Part shown: one piece after another, positions 26,676 through 35,242 of the stretch
Layout of the letters: each line of letters starts with the position of its first letter
Numbering within the stretch: the first letter of the stretch is position 1
Source of the DNA: an uncultured Oscillospiraceae bacterium
Lineage (GTDB): Bacteria > Bacillota > Clostridia > Oscillospirales > Acutalibacteraceae
Direction of reading: 5' to 3'
Assembly: GCA_900549825.1 (NCBI GenBank)
Contig: URQB01000010.1
Span: forward strand, 1 to 64,000
Length of the DNA stretch: 64,000 nucleotides
Made by a program: the position numbers and the translations under genes
The notes under the pieces: generated by a model
Told to the model about the DNA's origin: nothing
Databases searched by the model: none
The model's input: only the letters and a program-made list of their open reading frames with translations

Positions 26676-27341
26676 GTGAATGTGCAAAAGCGGAACAAAA
26701 AAAAATTATGGATTGCAATCGGAATCGTGGCCATGATTGCCTTGATCGTGACAGGATGGTTTACCGTTTCCTTCCTCCGCTCGACCTATACGAAGGAGAG
26801 CATCCCGGCGGAATGCGCCCGCATCAGCGCGCAGGGGGATCGAAAGGCGAAGCTGTTTGTGGAGCATACATCTGACGACTTGCCAGGCTACTCCCTGTGG
26901 GTAGCGAATGATGGTGAAAAGGGTGCGCCGCAGGAAATATTCGCTTTCCGCAGCGGGCGTCTAGGGCGTTTCCATAAGGTCTTTGGAACCATGGACCATC
27001 ACTATGAGGGAGCGAAAGCCGTCGGTATGCTTTTGTTTGCACCCCGCGATGAAGAGGATCAAAAGTCGCCGCTTCAAACAGCTATTTTTTACTCCGCCAA
27101 CGAGGAACGCATTAGCCTGTGCCGCTATACCCTGAAAATGAACGGGATCGAGACAACGCTTGAAAAAGAAGTGTATCCCAGCCGCGATTTCATCATCACG
27201 GTTCCGGGCATCGGGAAGAAGGACGGCGTAGAAATGAAGCTGCTCAAAGCGTCCTTTTACCGCGCGGACGGGTCGGAGGTCTGCACAATGACGATCAGCG
27301 CCGAGGCGGAGGCGGAAGAAAAAATTTCTCCTACCGCTTGA
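26676..27341 (+). CDS. Membrane-anchored extracytoplasmic protein, intact copy
   Basis: A 221-aa protein with one N-terminal span (LWIAIGIVAMIALIVTGWF) after a basic stretch, so the rest is probably outside the cell. The extracytoplasmic domain contains LPGYSLWVANDGEKGAP, a glycine/arginine turn (RSGRLGRF) and a C-terminal beta-like part (EVYPSRDFIITVPG, VEMKLLKASFYRADG). The start is GTG 26676 with AGGGG just upstream. A truncated copy lies 1.4 kb upstream on the other side of the secreted 25680 protein. Family not recognised. The stop codon overlaps the -35 of the next promoter. Confidence 0.72.
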   Translation: MNVQKRNKKKLWIAIGIVAMIALIVTGWFTVSFLRSTYTKESIPAECARISAQGDRKAKLFVEHTSDDLPGYSLWVANDGEKGAPQEIFAFRSGRLGRFHKVFGTMDHHYEGAKAVGMLLFAPRDEEDQKSPLQTAIFYSANEERISLCRYTLKMNGIETTLEKEVYPSRDFIITVPGIGKKDGVEMKLLKASFYRADGSEVCTMTISAEAEAEEKISPTA

Positions 27342-27366
27342 CATCCGCTTTTTCCGGCGTTATAAT
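27338..27366 (+). promoter_or_regulatory. Consensus sigma-A promoter of the T-box transcript
   Basis: TTGACA, a 17-nt spacer and TATAAT: a perfect consensus. Confidence 0.9.
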
Positions 27367-27384
27367 GCATCCAACATCGTTTAT

Positions 27385-27680
27385 ATGATCTTCCAATTCG
27401 AAATGCATGGACAGAGACGTCTGTTATTCTTCCTGCTTTCAGAGAGCCCGTGGCTGGTGGAAACGGGCAGCAGCGGTAACAGGAATCACTCTTGAGCAGG
27501 GGTCTGAAAGCCTTCGGGCAAGTAAGCGCCTTCGTCGGGCCGCGTTAAGGCCAGGGGCTTGTTGGAGCCCTGAAGGGCGTTTCCGCCGGGCAGTTTGCCG
27601 GGGAAATGCTGAATTTGGGTGGTACCGCGGGTTTTGCTGATCAAATCCCGCCCCAAGAAGAGCTTGGGGCGGGATTTTTG
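27385..27680 (+). promoter_or_regulatory. T-box leader (probable Ile specifier ATC)
   Basis: Stem I shows AGAGAG followed by GGCTGGTGGAAAC. The 3' side reads GGAATCACTCTTGAGC, where ATC (27485-27487) occupies the specifier position. The 14-nt T-box with TGGTACCGCG is at 27620-27629. A strong terminator stem (CCCGCCCCAAG and complement, then TTTTT) ends the leader. Uncharged tRNA would be expected to promote read-through into the XRE-cupin and acyl-CoA ligase genes. The specifier reading is by position only. Confidence 0.88.
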
Positions 27681-27728
27681 ATTGTTATTTTTAGAGCAAT
27701 TGATTTTACAGAAAGGGTGATTGTAAGA

Positions 27729-28310
27729 ATGGAACTGAAACTGACGGAGGTCGCGGAGCGTATTCGCACACTGCGGGAGATTATGGGCTTTACCACACAG
27801 GAGATGGCCGATACCATCGGCTGCACCGTTGCGGAGTACGAGGCGGCGGAAAACGGCGAGACGGATTTCTCCTTCACCTTTTTGTTCAAATGCGCCGACA
27901 AATTCGGCGTGGATATGATCGAAATTTTGACGGGCGAAAATCCGCACCTGCTCTTCTATTCCATCGTCCGCAAGGGCGAGGGCCTGCCGATCAAGCGCCG
28001 CTCCGGCTTTGATTATTATCATCTGGCCCCATATCTCAAGGGCAAGTTCTGTGAGCCGTTCCTCGTCACCGCGCCTTACAAGGAGGAGGAGCAGGAGAAG
28101 CCCATTGAGCTCTCTACCCACGAGGGGCAGGAGTTCGATTTCATTCTCAAGGGTTCGCTCAAGGCGCAGTTTGAAAACCACACGGAAATCCTCCATGAGG
28201 GCGACAGCGTCATCTATGATTCCTCCCACGGCCACGGCATGATCGCTACGGGCGGCGAGGACTGCCTGTTCCTTGCGATTATCCTCAAGGTGCAGGACGA
28301 AAAGAAATAA
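27729..28310 (+). CDS. XRE-family regulator with cupin domain
   Basis: A 193-aa protein with an N-terminal helix-turn-helix (about 5-65: VAERIRTLREIMGFTTQEMA, then ADKFGVDMIEILTG). A C-terminal cupin follows (about 110-190: HEGQEFDFILKGSLKAQFEN, LHEGDSVIYDSSHGHGM). Such proteins sense small molecules and often sit beside the operon they control. The gene follows the T-box directly and is 36 bp upstream of the acyl-CoA ligase, so both are in the T-box transcript. AGAAAGGGTGATTGTAAG carries the ribosome site. The ligand is unknown. Confidence 0.88.
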   Translation: MELKLTEVAERIRTLREIMGFTTQEMADTIGCTVAEYEAAENGETDFSFTFLFKCADKFGVDMIEILTGENPHLLFYSIVRKGEGLPIKRRSGFDYYHLAPYLKGKFCEPFLVTAPYKEEEQEKPIELSTHEGQEFDFILKGSLKAQFENHTEILHEGDSVIYDSSHGHGMIATGGEDCLFLAIILKVQDEKK

Positions 28311-28346
28311 CGCAATCATTTTATCTTTTGAAACGGAGGAGTTTCC

Positions 28347-30002
28347 ATGCTGCATGTCAATGAGAGATACGTCGACGAGACGCGCGATGAAAAGGGCAAC
28401 GTCGTCGATTACAAATACAAATACCCGGAGCATTTCAACTTTGCCTACGATGTGGTGGATGAGATCGCCAAGGCGGAACCGAACCGCCGCGCCATGATCT
28501 GGTGCAACCCGGAGGGGGAGGAGCATGTTTTCACCTACGGCGACCTCAAGCGCTACAGCGACAAAACCGCCAACATGCTGCGCGCCAAGGGCATCGGCAA
28601 GGGCGATATGGTGATGGTGGTCTTAAAGCGCCACTATCAATTCTGGTTTACGATCCTTGCGCTGCACAAGCTCGGCGCCGTCATCATCCCCGCCACCTTT
28701 TTGCTCACGAAGCACGATATCGTCTACCGCATCAATTCCGCCTCCGTCAAGGCGGTCATCTGCACCGGGCAGGGCGACGTGGCCGCGCATTTTGACGAAT
28801 CTGCGCCGGAATGCCCGACCTGGCAGGTGAAGCTCATGGTCAATGGCAAGCGCGACGGCTGGGATGATTTTATGGCCGAGATGGAGAAAGCCCCTGAGGA
28901 TTTTGAACGCGTTCCCACGCACGCGGATGATCCAATGATCCTCTATTTTTCCTCCGGCACGACCGGCAATCCGAAGATGGCGCTGCATCCCTTCACCTAT
29001 GCGCTGGGCCATCTCTCCACCGCGAAATACTGGCACAATGTCGACCCGGAGGGCATCCATTTCACCATCGCGGATACTGGATGGGGCAAAGCGGTCTGGG
29101 GCAAGCTCTATGGGCAGATGTTTATGGAGAGCTGCGTCTTTGTCTATGATTTTGATAAATTTGTAGCGGCGGATATTCTCAATAAGGTCCAGCAATACGG
29201 CATTACGTCCCTGTGCTGCCCGCCGACAATGTTCCGCTTCTTCCTGCAGGAGGATGTCAAGAGCTGGGATCTGAGCAAATTAACATACTGCACCATCGCG
29301 GGCGAGGCCCTGAGCCCGGATGTCTTCAACAAATGGTATGAGGCAACCGGCATCAAGCTCATGGAGGGCTTCGGGCAGACGGAGACGACGCTCCTGATCG
29401 CCAACCTCGTGGGCATGGAGCCGAAGCCAGGCTCCATGGGCAAACCGATCCCGCAGTACGATGTGATGATCGCGGATGAGGATGGCGAGCCCGTCCAGCC
29501 CGGCGTGACGGGCGAGATCGTCGTAAAGCTCGGCAACGGCAAGCCGCTCGGCCTGTTCGACTGCTATTACCGGGATGAGAAACGCACGAAGGAGGCGATG
29601 CACGACGGCCTCTACCACACGGGCGACACCGCGTGGATGGATGAGGATGGCTACTACTGGTATGTCGGCCGGACGGACGACGTGATCAAATCCTCCGGCT
29701 ACCGCATCGGTCCATTCGAGATTGAGAGCGTGCTGGCGGAGCATCCGGCGGTGCTGGAGTGCGCGGTGACCGGTGTGCCGGACCCGCTGCGCGGCAATGT
29801 TGTCAAGGCGACGATCGTCCTGCGCCCCGGCTTTACGGCGAGCGAAGAGCTGAAAAAGGAGCTCCAGAACCATGTCAAGCGCGAGACTGCGCCCTATAAA
29901 TACCCGCGTGTGGTCGAATTCGTCGATGAGCTGCCCAAAACGGTCAATGGCAAGATCCGCCGCGTGGCGATCCGCCAGAACGATTTGAGGAAGAAGGATT
30001 AA
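28347..30002 (+). CDS. AMP-forming acyl-CoA synthetase
   Basis: It activates a carboxylic acid to acyl-AMP and then acyl-CoA. The 551-aa sequence shows the ANL superfamily signature: ILYFSSGTTGNPKMALH (P-loop-like motif), MEGFGQTETTLL, GLYHTGDTAWMDEDGYYWYV, GRTDDVIKSSGYRIGPFEIE and C-terminal VNGKIRRVAIR with the catalytic Lys. It is closest by eye to acetyl/medium-chain acyl-CoA synthetases (AcsA/ACSM type). GGAGGAGTTTCC precedes the ATG. Placement after a T-box and an XRE-cupin regulator suggests that its acid is tied to amino-acid supply, for example a branched-chain acid, but this is inference. Confidence 0.9.
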   Translation: MLHVNERYVDETRDEKGNVVDYKYKYPEHFNFAYDVVDEIAKAEPNRRAMIWCNPEGEEHVFTYGDLKRYSDKTANMLRAKGIGKGDMVMVVLKRHYQFWFTILALHKLGAVIIPATFLLTKHDIVYRINSASVKAVICTGQGDVAAHFDESAPECPTWQVKLMVNGKRDGWDDFMAEMEKAPEDFERVPTHADDPMILYFSSGTTGNPKMALHPFTYALGHLSTAKYWHNVDPEGIHFTIADTGWGKAVWGKLYGQMFMESCVFVYDFDKFVAADILNKVQQYGITSLCCPPTMFRFFLQEDVKSWDLSKLTYCTIAGEALSPDVFNKWYEATGIKLMEGFGQTETTLLIANLVGMEPKPGSMGKPIPQYDVMIADEDGEPVQPGVTGEIVVKLGNGKPLGLFDCYYRDEKRTKEAMHDGLYHTGDTAWMDEDGYYWYVGRTDDVIKSSGYRIGPFEIESVLAEHPAVLECAVTGVPDPLRGNVVKATIVLRPGFTASEELKKELQNHVKRETAPYKYPRVVEFVDELPKTVNGKIRRVAIRQNDLRKKD

Positions 30003-30490
30003 AATAAAGACGGTATAGCCAGCAGAAAATGACGCAGACAGGATTTTTTCGATTTAGAGAAGAAATCCGTGTCTGCGTCGTTTTGATCTGTTATATGATC
30101 CGGCCTGTATGTTTTGAATCTGCAAGGTATTCTTTTGGCCCAATGGCTCTCATGCGCTTGGAAAGGCTGCATAACGTCTTGCCTCGCGTCAATGATATTC
30201 CATATTGAAAGGATATGCAAACTGATAGAATGCTATTGCTTGGTATAGGATTGTTTCAAATCAGTGGGCAATGTTCTATTATTGTTTACGGGGTAAGGCC
30301 ATAAAGAAACGTGCAAATAATATAACAATATTTTTTCTATCAAAATACCTGTATCTTTTTACATGTTTTCTTTGCCCTTTTTTAAATTCCCACAGAATGG
30401 GAATATTTCTTATTTAACGAGACTATTCTATCATTCCTTGGGATAAAATGAAGTATATTCAAAATGATACTTGATAAATGGGGAATAAAG
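30003..30490. other. Long intergenic stretch
   Basis: It contains the acyl-CoA ligase terminator (30032-30085) and then about 400 bp of AT-rich sequence leading to the XRE gene at 30491. Several weak -10-like boxes are present but no promoter I would stand on, and no gene. Confidence 0.4.
30032..30085 (+). terminator. Terminator after the acyl-CoA ligase
   Basis: GACGCAGACAGGATTT and its near-perfect complement, then GTTTTG. Confidence 0.75.
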
Positions 30491-30754
30491 ATGAAAGCAA
30501 ATAAAGCCGGCGATAGGATCCGAATAGCCAGAGCAATGTATAAATTAAATCAGGACGATTTAGTTGCCCGCCTACAACTTGAAGGAATCAACATATCCCG
30601 AAATACTATATCAAGAATTGAGGTGGGAGATCGGTACGTTACGGATTTAGAATTGTTCGCATTTGCTAAAGTGTTAAATGTTTCTGCCGCTTGGCTGTTG
30701 GAGGAAACAGACAACCCAAAAACATGGTCACCTTCCGGTAATTCGGGGGCTTGA
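30491..30754 (+). CDS. XRE-family transcriptional regulator
   Basis: An 87-aa single-domain regulator: AGDRIRIARAMYKLNQDDLV, GINISRNTISRIEVGDRYVT and LELFAFAKVLNVSAAWLLEE cover all five helices of the Cro/CI fold. The start at 30491 follows GGGGAATAAAG; an in-frame ATG nine codons earlier lacks a ribosome site. AT-rich composition and an isolated position, ahead of a tRNA on the other strand, suggest an acquired orphan regulator. Confidence 0.85.
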   Translation: MKANKAGDRIRIARAMYKLNQDDLVARLQLEGINISRNTISRIEVGDRYVTDLELFAFAKVLNVSAAWLLEETDNPKTWSPSGNSGA

Positions 30755-30847
30755 ATCAGCCCTGAAGAGGGCATGGATACAGATTCCACCAGTCCTCAAC
30801 CGAAAAGCCCGGATGATATTTTTTCTTGAACTTTTAAACAAAAGAAA

Positions 30848-30886
30848 AACCCCATAACCACGAAAAGCTTCATGGTTATGGGGTTT
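30848..30886. terminator. Bidirectional terminator beside tRNA-Val
   Basis: CCCCATAACCA and TGGTTATGGGG flank a 12-nt loop, with A- and T-runs on the two sides. It serves the tRNA on the minus strand. Confidence 0.85.
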
Positions 30887-30890
30887 CTTC

Positions 30891-30966
30891 TGGTGGACGT
30901 TAACGGACTCGAACCGCTGACCCTTCGCACGTCAAGCGAATGCTCTACCAGCTGAGCTAAACGTCC
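30891..30966 (-). tRNA. tRNA-Val (anticodon GAC), CCA encoded
   Basis: Acceptor GGACGTT, D-arm AGCTCAGCTGGTAGAGC, anticodon stem TTCGC/GCGAA with loop TTGACGT giving GAC, T-arm GGTTCGAGTCC, and a 3' CCA are all present on the minus strand. Confidence 0.95.
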
Positions 30967-31095
30967 GTGCCTGCATTTCCCAGTGGGAGCGACTGCGTGT
31001 CCTTCCCTTCCTGAGCGCGAAATTTATTATATCGGATCGCAGGAGGAAATGCAAGCCCTTTTTCAATTTTTTCAAAAAATTTTTCCTATGTTCCG

Positions 31096-31386
31096 CTACA
31101 GGATTACGTTCAAAACCAGCAGAAGAATCACCCCTGCCGTGCCGCCCAGGGAGCTGATGCCGAGAGTCCACCAGTTGACGGCGAGCGTCACGCCCGTCAG
31201 CGTACCCAGGACGTTGACTGCAAACAGCGCGGCGACACCCTGCAGAACGCTCATCAGCAGTGCCTTGAGCGCATGGCCGGAGCGCAGCATGGCGCCCAGG
31301 ATCACGAGCGCCGCCGCGATTCCAGCCGCATAAAGTGTGACGGTCAGACCTATCCCATCGTATCCATCCTTCCGTTTGCGCCCCAT
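31096..31386 (-). CDS. bofA: BofA family protein (pro-sigma-K processing inhibitor)
   Basis: In Bacillus, BofA keeps the SpoIVFB protease inactive in the outer forespore membrane, so pro-sigma-K is cleaved only at the right stage. This 96-aa protein has the family pattern: two hydrophobic stretches (LTVTLYAAGIAAALVILGAM and LQGVAALFAVNVLG), conserved Asn in the second, and the closing LGISSLGGTAGVILLLVLN. It follows the DUF2508 gene as in the yaaL-bofA pair of B. subtilis. The start at 31386 overlaps that gene by 37 bases; the ribosome site is poor, so the exact start is uncertain. Confidence 0.82.
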   Translation of the reverse strand: MGRKRKDGYDGIGLTVTLYAAGIAAALVILGAMLRSGHALKALLMSVLQGVAALFAVNVLGTLTGVTLAVNWWTLGISSLGGTAGVILLLVLNVIL

Positions 31387-31646
31387 ACGGGCTTAATCGC
31401 CGCGCCGTGGACATCCTGCTCTTTTGCGATACGCAGCAGATACCGGTAACGGGCCTTGAGCGCTTCCAATTCATAGATAGCAGCCTCCACCAGGTCCGCG
31501 TCCTCTTCATATTCAAAGCGGGCGTATGCCGTATCAATCCGCCGGCAGATCTCCCTGATGTCCTCGAGCAGCTTTTGCTCCGGCGTCGGCTCCACCGGGG
31601 TTTTCCGTACCTTTTCCAAAACGGTGAGCTTGAAGTTACTATCCAC
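31350..31646 (-). CDS. DUF2508 family protein (YaaL-like)
   Basis: A 98-aa cytoplasmic protein, largely helical: LLEDIREICRRIDTAYARFE, DLVEAAIYELEALKARYRYL and LRIAKEQDV. This is the DUF2508/YaaL pattern, function unknown. Its position directly before bofA matches the conserved recR-yaaL-bofA order of Firmicutes, although recR is not here. The start is a GTG at 31646 preceded by GGGAGG with a 10-bp gap. Confidence 0.82.
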   Translation of the reverse strand: MDSNFKLTVLEKVRKTPVEPTPEQKLLEDIREICRRIDTAYARFEYEEDADLVEAAIYELEALKARYRYLLRIAKEQDVHGAAIKPVWGANGRMDTMG

Positions 31647-31797
31647 GAATCATCAGCCTCCCTGTCATATTTATGAAATATTATTGGACAAATATACCGC
31701 GTGCTAATCATATATTTTTTACATAGCGATTGTTTATCTGTGTCCCGTGTGAATATACTAAAAGTGACAACAAAACGGATAAGTGGGTGATGACCGG

Positions 31798-31998
31798 ATG
31801 GAACGCGGGAATACGAAGGCGCGGGAGCAATATTGCTGGGTGCTCGGGCGCAATGTCATAATGGAAGAGCAGCTGGATGAAAACCAAAATCGAAGGCTGC
31901 GCTGTATGCATGCCGACCACTGCGCCAAGGATGGTGGATGCAAGAACCGCCTGCTGACGGGGGAAAACAGAAAGCCGGAAACACGGGAGATAAACTGA
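31798..31998 (+). CDS. Small hypothetical protein
   Basis: A 66-aa charged protein beginning MERGNTKAREQYCWVLGRN. It contains four Cys (Cys13, then CMHADHCAKDGGC), a spacing that could hold a metal ion, and a polar tail. GTGGGTGATG upstream is a weak ribosome site. It is followed by about 120 bp without features and then a terminator at 32123. The protein reads as real because the Cys pattern is tidy, but I do not recognise the family. Confidence 0.45.
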   Translation: MERGNTKAREQYCWVLGRNVIMEEQLDENQNRRLRCMHADHCAKDGGCKNRLLTGENRKPETREIN

Positions 31999-32122
31999 TT
32001 TTGGTATCGCTCGAAAGTTATCTGCAGGGGGATTGCTGCAAAACACGTGAATAGGCAGACCGATCAAGCACCCGCCAGGAAGCAAAGTGCGGGCTGTAAT
32101 TGTTGCAAATCATTTTCTCAGG

Positions 32123-32167
32123 GGTGCGCCGCAAAATGTGTGTTTCCATTTTGCAGCGCGCCTTTTT
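32123..32167 (+). terminator. Terminator upstream of the alpha-galactosidase promoter
   Basis: GGTGCGCCGCAAAAT and ATTTTGCAGCGCGCC form a stem with one bulge, followed by TTTTT. Confidence 0.8.
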
Positions 32168-32169
32168 CC

Positions 32170-32198
32170 TTGCAAACGGCGGGCGTCTTTGCTACAAT
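32170..32198 (+). promoter_or_regulatory. Promoter for the alpha-galactosidase-like gene
   Basis: TTGCAA, a 17-nt spacer and TACAAT, 75 bp before the start and abutting the preceding terminator. Confidence 0.7.
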
Positions 32199-32273
32199 AG
32201 GTGCGACTTGGGCACAGGCTGCTTCCGCACGTATTTTTGTTTATATCAAGTATCATGCAGAAAGGTGTTTGCC

Positions 32274-35111
32274 ATGAGATTTCAGCCGTTTACCACAGCT
32301 TCCCATCCTTTTGCACCATTGACAGAATCGTCCGATGGGAGCGTATACCTCCATTGCACCGAGCAGGCCGCCGCGATCGGAAACGCATACCTGGAGCGCA
32401 CTTATCCGATTGCAAACAGCAGGCTGGCCGTTGGCGGCATTTTAAATAAACGGGTGGATGGAGCGCCAGCCTCCTATACGATGGGTGCATCCTCTCAGGA
32501 ATTTATCGTGCGTTTTTCTGCCGGCCGCAAAACCGCGCGGCTTTCTGCCGGTGATTTTCCGGTCAGCTCTGTATCCTGTGCTGCGCTTCCAGACGGCAGG
32601 GCGCTGTGCATATCTTTTGCGCCTGTCATGGCGCTGGGCGTCCCTGTTACAGTACGTCTGGTGGCCGTGCTTGAGGCGAAAGACCATTTCCTGCGTGAAT
32701 ACATAGAGGTTTCCATCCCGGAGCAGCAGGCGGATGCGCTCACACTTGATTCGCTCGATCTGCTGTCCCTGCGCGTGCCGCAGGGGGAGAAGACCTGGTC
32801 GCGGCCGGAAATGGAGCCCGCCAATATTTCCGGCTTCCATATGGGGCTGGGGCAGCCGGTCTATCTCGGCAGCCTGTTCCTGGGCTGCGAGTTCCCGGCG
32901 GCGGATACGCGCATTGAGGAGGCTACGGCGCGCACCCGGTATTATTCCGGCAAGCCGTTTTCCCGCCTGCGGAAAACGGACGGCGTTTTCCTCTCCTGGC
33001 CCGCCGTGCTCGGCGCGGCCCGCAGCGACGACAGGGAGGTGCTGCAAAGCGACTTCTTCCGCTATATTGAGACAATCTCCACAGAGACGGAGTTCCGCAA
33101 GCAATATAATTCCTGGTACGATCATATGCTCGACATCACGTCGGAAAATATCGTCGGCTCCTTCTATGAGATGGAGAAGGGCCTGACGCAGCACGGCGTT
33201 GCCCCCATGGACGCCTATGTTGTGGACGACGGCTGGAACGATTACAGCAAAGGCTTCTGGTGCTTCAATGAGAAGTTCCCGGAGGAGCTCTATCCGAGCG
33301 CGGCGCTGGCGAAGAGATTTGCCTCCCATTTCGGCCTGTGGCTCGGCCCGCGCGGCGGATATACGACGGATACCGTGAAATTTGCAAGGCATATCCAGAA
33401 AGCCGGCACGGGCTATAAAAATCCCAAATCGAGGGATATCTGCGTGGCGGCCCCGGTTTACCAGCAGGGCGTCAGGAAGGTATTCCTCGATTTGATGCAG
33501 CGGTTTGACCTCAATTACTGGAAGCTGGATGGCTTCGCCCTGCGTCCCTGCCCGAAGAAGAAGCACGGGCACATGACCGGCGGAGAGCACGATATGTATT
33601 TCACGACGGAGCTGTGGGAGAACTGGACGAATATTTTTGCCGCCATGCGGGAAATACGGGAAGGGCAAGGCAAGAGCCTGTGGATCAATTTCACCTGCTA
33701 TGTCAATCCCAGCCCCTGGTTTTTGCAGTGGGTCAACTCCATCTGGATGCAGAACAGCGGCGACCATTCCTTCCAGATTCCGTCGAAGGGCGGCTCCAAG
33801 CAGGATTCAGACGTTGACCAGATGATGACCTACCGCGACGACCGGTATTTTGATTTCGTGCGTACGCGCGAGCTCCAGTTCCCGCTGGCGCATCTGTATA
33901 ACCACGACCCGATCTACGGCAACACCGTAAAGTCTCCGCGCACGAAGAAAACAATTCAGGCTACGACGGAGGAATTCCGCAACTATCTCTATCAGCTCGC
34001 CGCGCGCGGCACCTCCTTCTGGGAGCTCTATTTCAGCTTCAACATGATGGACGAGGAAAAATGGCAGGTCTGTTCCGAAGTGCTTCGCTGGGCGGAGGAA
34101 AATTTCCACATCCTGCGCAACGCAAAGCTCATCGGCGAAACCCCGGCAAAGGGGAACGTTTACGGCTATTCCGCCTGGGATGGCGGGGAAGGGATCGTCT
34201 CCCTGCGCAACCCGGCCAATTTCGCGCAGGAGTATGAGATCACGCTTGACCGGCTCATCGGCGTCAAAGAAGGCGCAAGGAATTTGAGATGCCTGCAGGT
34301 GCTGCCCTATGCGGCAAAGCCAGACGGGAAGACCTATCAATATGGCGGCCAGGTGAAGCTCACGCTTGCCCCACATGAGGTGCGCATTCTGCGCTTCGGT
34401 GTGCCGGACCGTCAGGCGGCACGGCTGCATACGGCCAAAACGGTTTCGGACCATGCGGTTGCGCTCTGCTTCGATAGGCGCGTCAGTATTGCAGATGCGC
34501 GGGTGCTGCTCAACGGCGCGCAGGCGGAGCTTACGCTCTGCGCGGATTACCACACGGTGATCGCCTCCTGCAAGGATGTGTTTCCGCCTTATGAGGCGGT
34601 GACGGCGGAGATCAGCCTGATGGACTGCGCGGGTAACCTGGTGCAGGCAACGGCGAAGACTGCGTTCTATCCGGATGATATGATTCTGCGCGTACAGGCA
34701 CGTGCAGACGAAATCCTTGCGGAGCACGGCGTAGAAGGAGAAGGGGATTTTACGGTAACCTTCCCGCTTGCCACACAGGAGGCGGACGTGATGCTCCTGA
34801 CGCAGGACGGCGCGTTTACAGCGTCCATCGATGCGGACGGAGAGCTTTGCTTTACGGTGGGGAACGTTTCCGTCCGGGCCGGAAAGCCGGTCAATGACGG
34901 CAGGAAACGCAGCGTTGCCGCCCTGCGTGAGAAAAACGGGATGCTCAAGCTCTATATCGACGGCAAGCTCGACGCCTCCGTCTATTGCGCGGAGCATGTC
35001 AACGAGCCGCTTCCCGATGGTCCGGTGAGGGCGCAGGCGCTTTCCGGCGGCGAGATGGGACTGTTCAACCGCGCACTTTCCTATGACGAGATCAAGCAAT
35101 TAACAATATAG
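32274..35111 (+). CDS. GH36-like alpha-galactosidase with C-terminal LamG-type domain
   Basis: A cytoplasmic-looking 945-aa glycosidase, with no signal peptide. The N-terminal beta-sandwich (about 1-270) precedes a TIM barrel with YVVDDGWNDY, GLWLGPRGGY and LNYWKLDGF, whose Asp fits the GH36/GH27 nucleophile, then WVNSIWMQNSGDHS. A beta domain follows, and the last 150 residues (GEGDFTVTFPLA to GEMGLFNRALSYDEIKQL) look like a concanavalin/LamG module, which is unusual for this family. The start at 32274 is chosen from AAAGGTG upstream and family-like beginning; the open frame extends further but without a site. Substrate specificity cannot be read from sequence. Confidence 0.82.
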   Translation: MRFQPFTTASHPFAPLTESSDGSVYLHCTEQAAAIGNAYLERTYPIANSRLAVGGILNKRVDGAPASYTMGASSQEFIVRFSAGRKTARLSAGDFPVSSVSCAALPDGRALCISFAPVMALGVPVTVRLVAVLEAKDHFLREYIEVSIPEQQADALTLDSLDLLSLRVPQGEKTWSRPEMEPANISGFHMGLGQPVYLGSLFLGCEFPAADTRIEEATARTRYYSGKPFSRLRKTDGVFLSWPAVLGAARSDDREVLQSDFFRYIETISTETEFRKQYNSWYDHMLDITSENIVGSFYEMEKGLTQHGVAPMDAYVVDDGWNDYSKGFWCFNEKFPEELYPSAALAKRFASHFGLWLGPRGGYTTDTVKFARHIQKAGTGYKNPKSRDICVAAPVYQQGVRKVFLDLMQRFDLNYWKLDGFALRPCPKKKHGHMTGGEHDMYFTTELWENWTNIFAAMREIREGQGKSLWINFTCYVNPSPWFLQWVNSIWMQNSGDHSFQIPSKGGSKQDSDVDQMMTYRDDRYFDFVRTRELQFPLAHLYNHDPIYGNTVKSPRTKKTIQATTEEFRNYLYQLAARGTSFWELYFSFNMMDEEKWQVCSEVLRWAEENFHILRNAKLIGETPAKGNVYGYSAWDGGEGIVSLRNPANFAQEYEITLDRLIGVKEGARNLRCLQVLPYAAKPDGKTYQYGGQVKLTLAPHEVRILRFGVPDRQAARLHTAKTVSDHAVALCFDRRVSIADARVLLNGAQAELTLCADYHTVIASCKDVFPPYEAVTAEISLMDCAGNLVQATAKTAFYPDDMILRVQARADEILAEHGVEGEGDFTVTFPLATQEADVMLLTQDGAFTASIDADGELCFTVGNVSVRAGKPVNDGRKRSVAALREKNGMLKLYIDGKLDASVYCAEHVNEPLPDGPVRAQALSGGEMGLFNRALSYDEIKQLTI

Positions 35112-35121
35112 CTGGGAGATC

Positions 35122-35154
35122 AAAAGGGGCTGTTTACGCAACAGCCCCTTTTTG
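35122..35154 (+). terminator. Terminator after the alpha-galactosidase-like gene
   Basis: AAAAGGGGCTGTT, a short loop, AACAGCCCCTTTTT. Confidence 0.9.
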
Positions 35155-35242
35155 TATATTGAAACGCACTCCATTCCGCTCTTTTTCTGCATAACGGCAT
35201 TTTCCATAGCATATAGATTGCCTGTGCAGGAGGAGGGATGCC

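Noticed and set aside
32100..32273. Longer N-terminus for the alpha-galactosidase-like gene
   Set aside because: It would place the promoter and a terminator inside the coding region; the ATG at 32274 has a ribosome site.
33807..35099. 430-codon minus-strand frame
   Set aside because: Shadow of the alpha-galactosidase-like gene; no family features.
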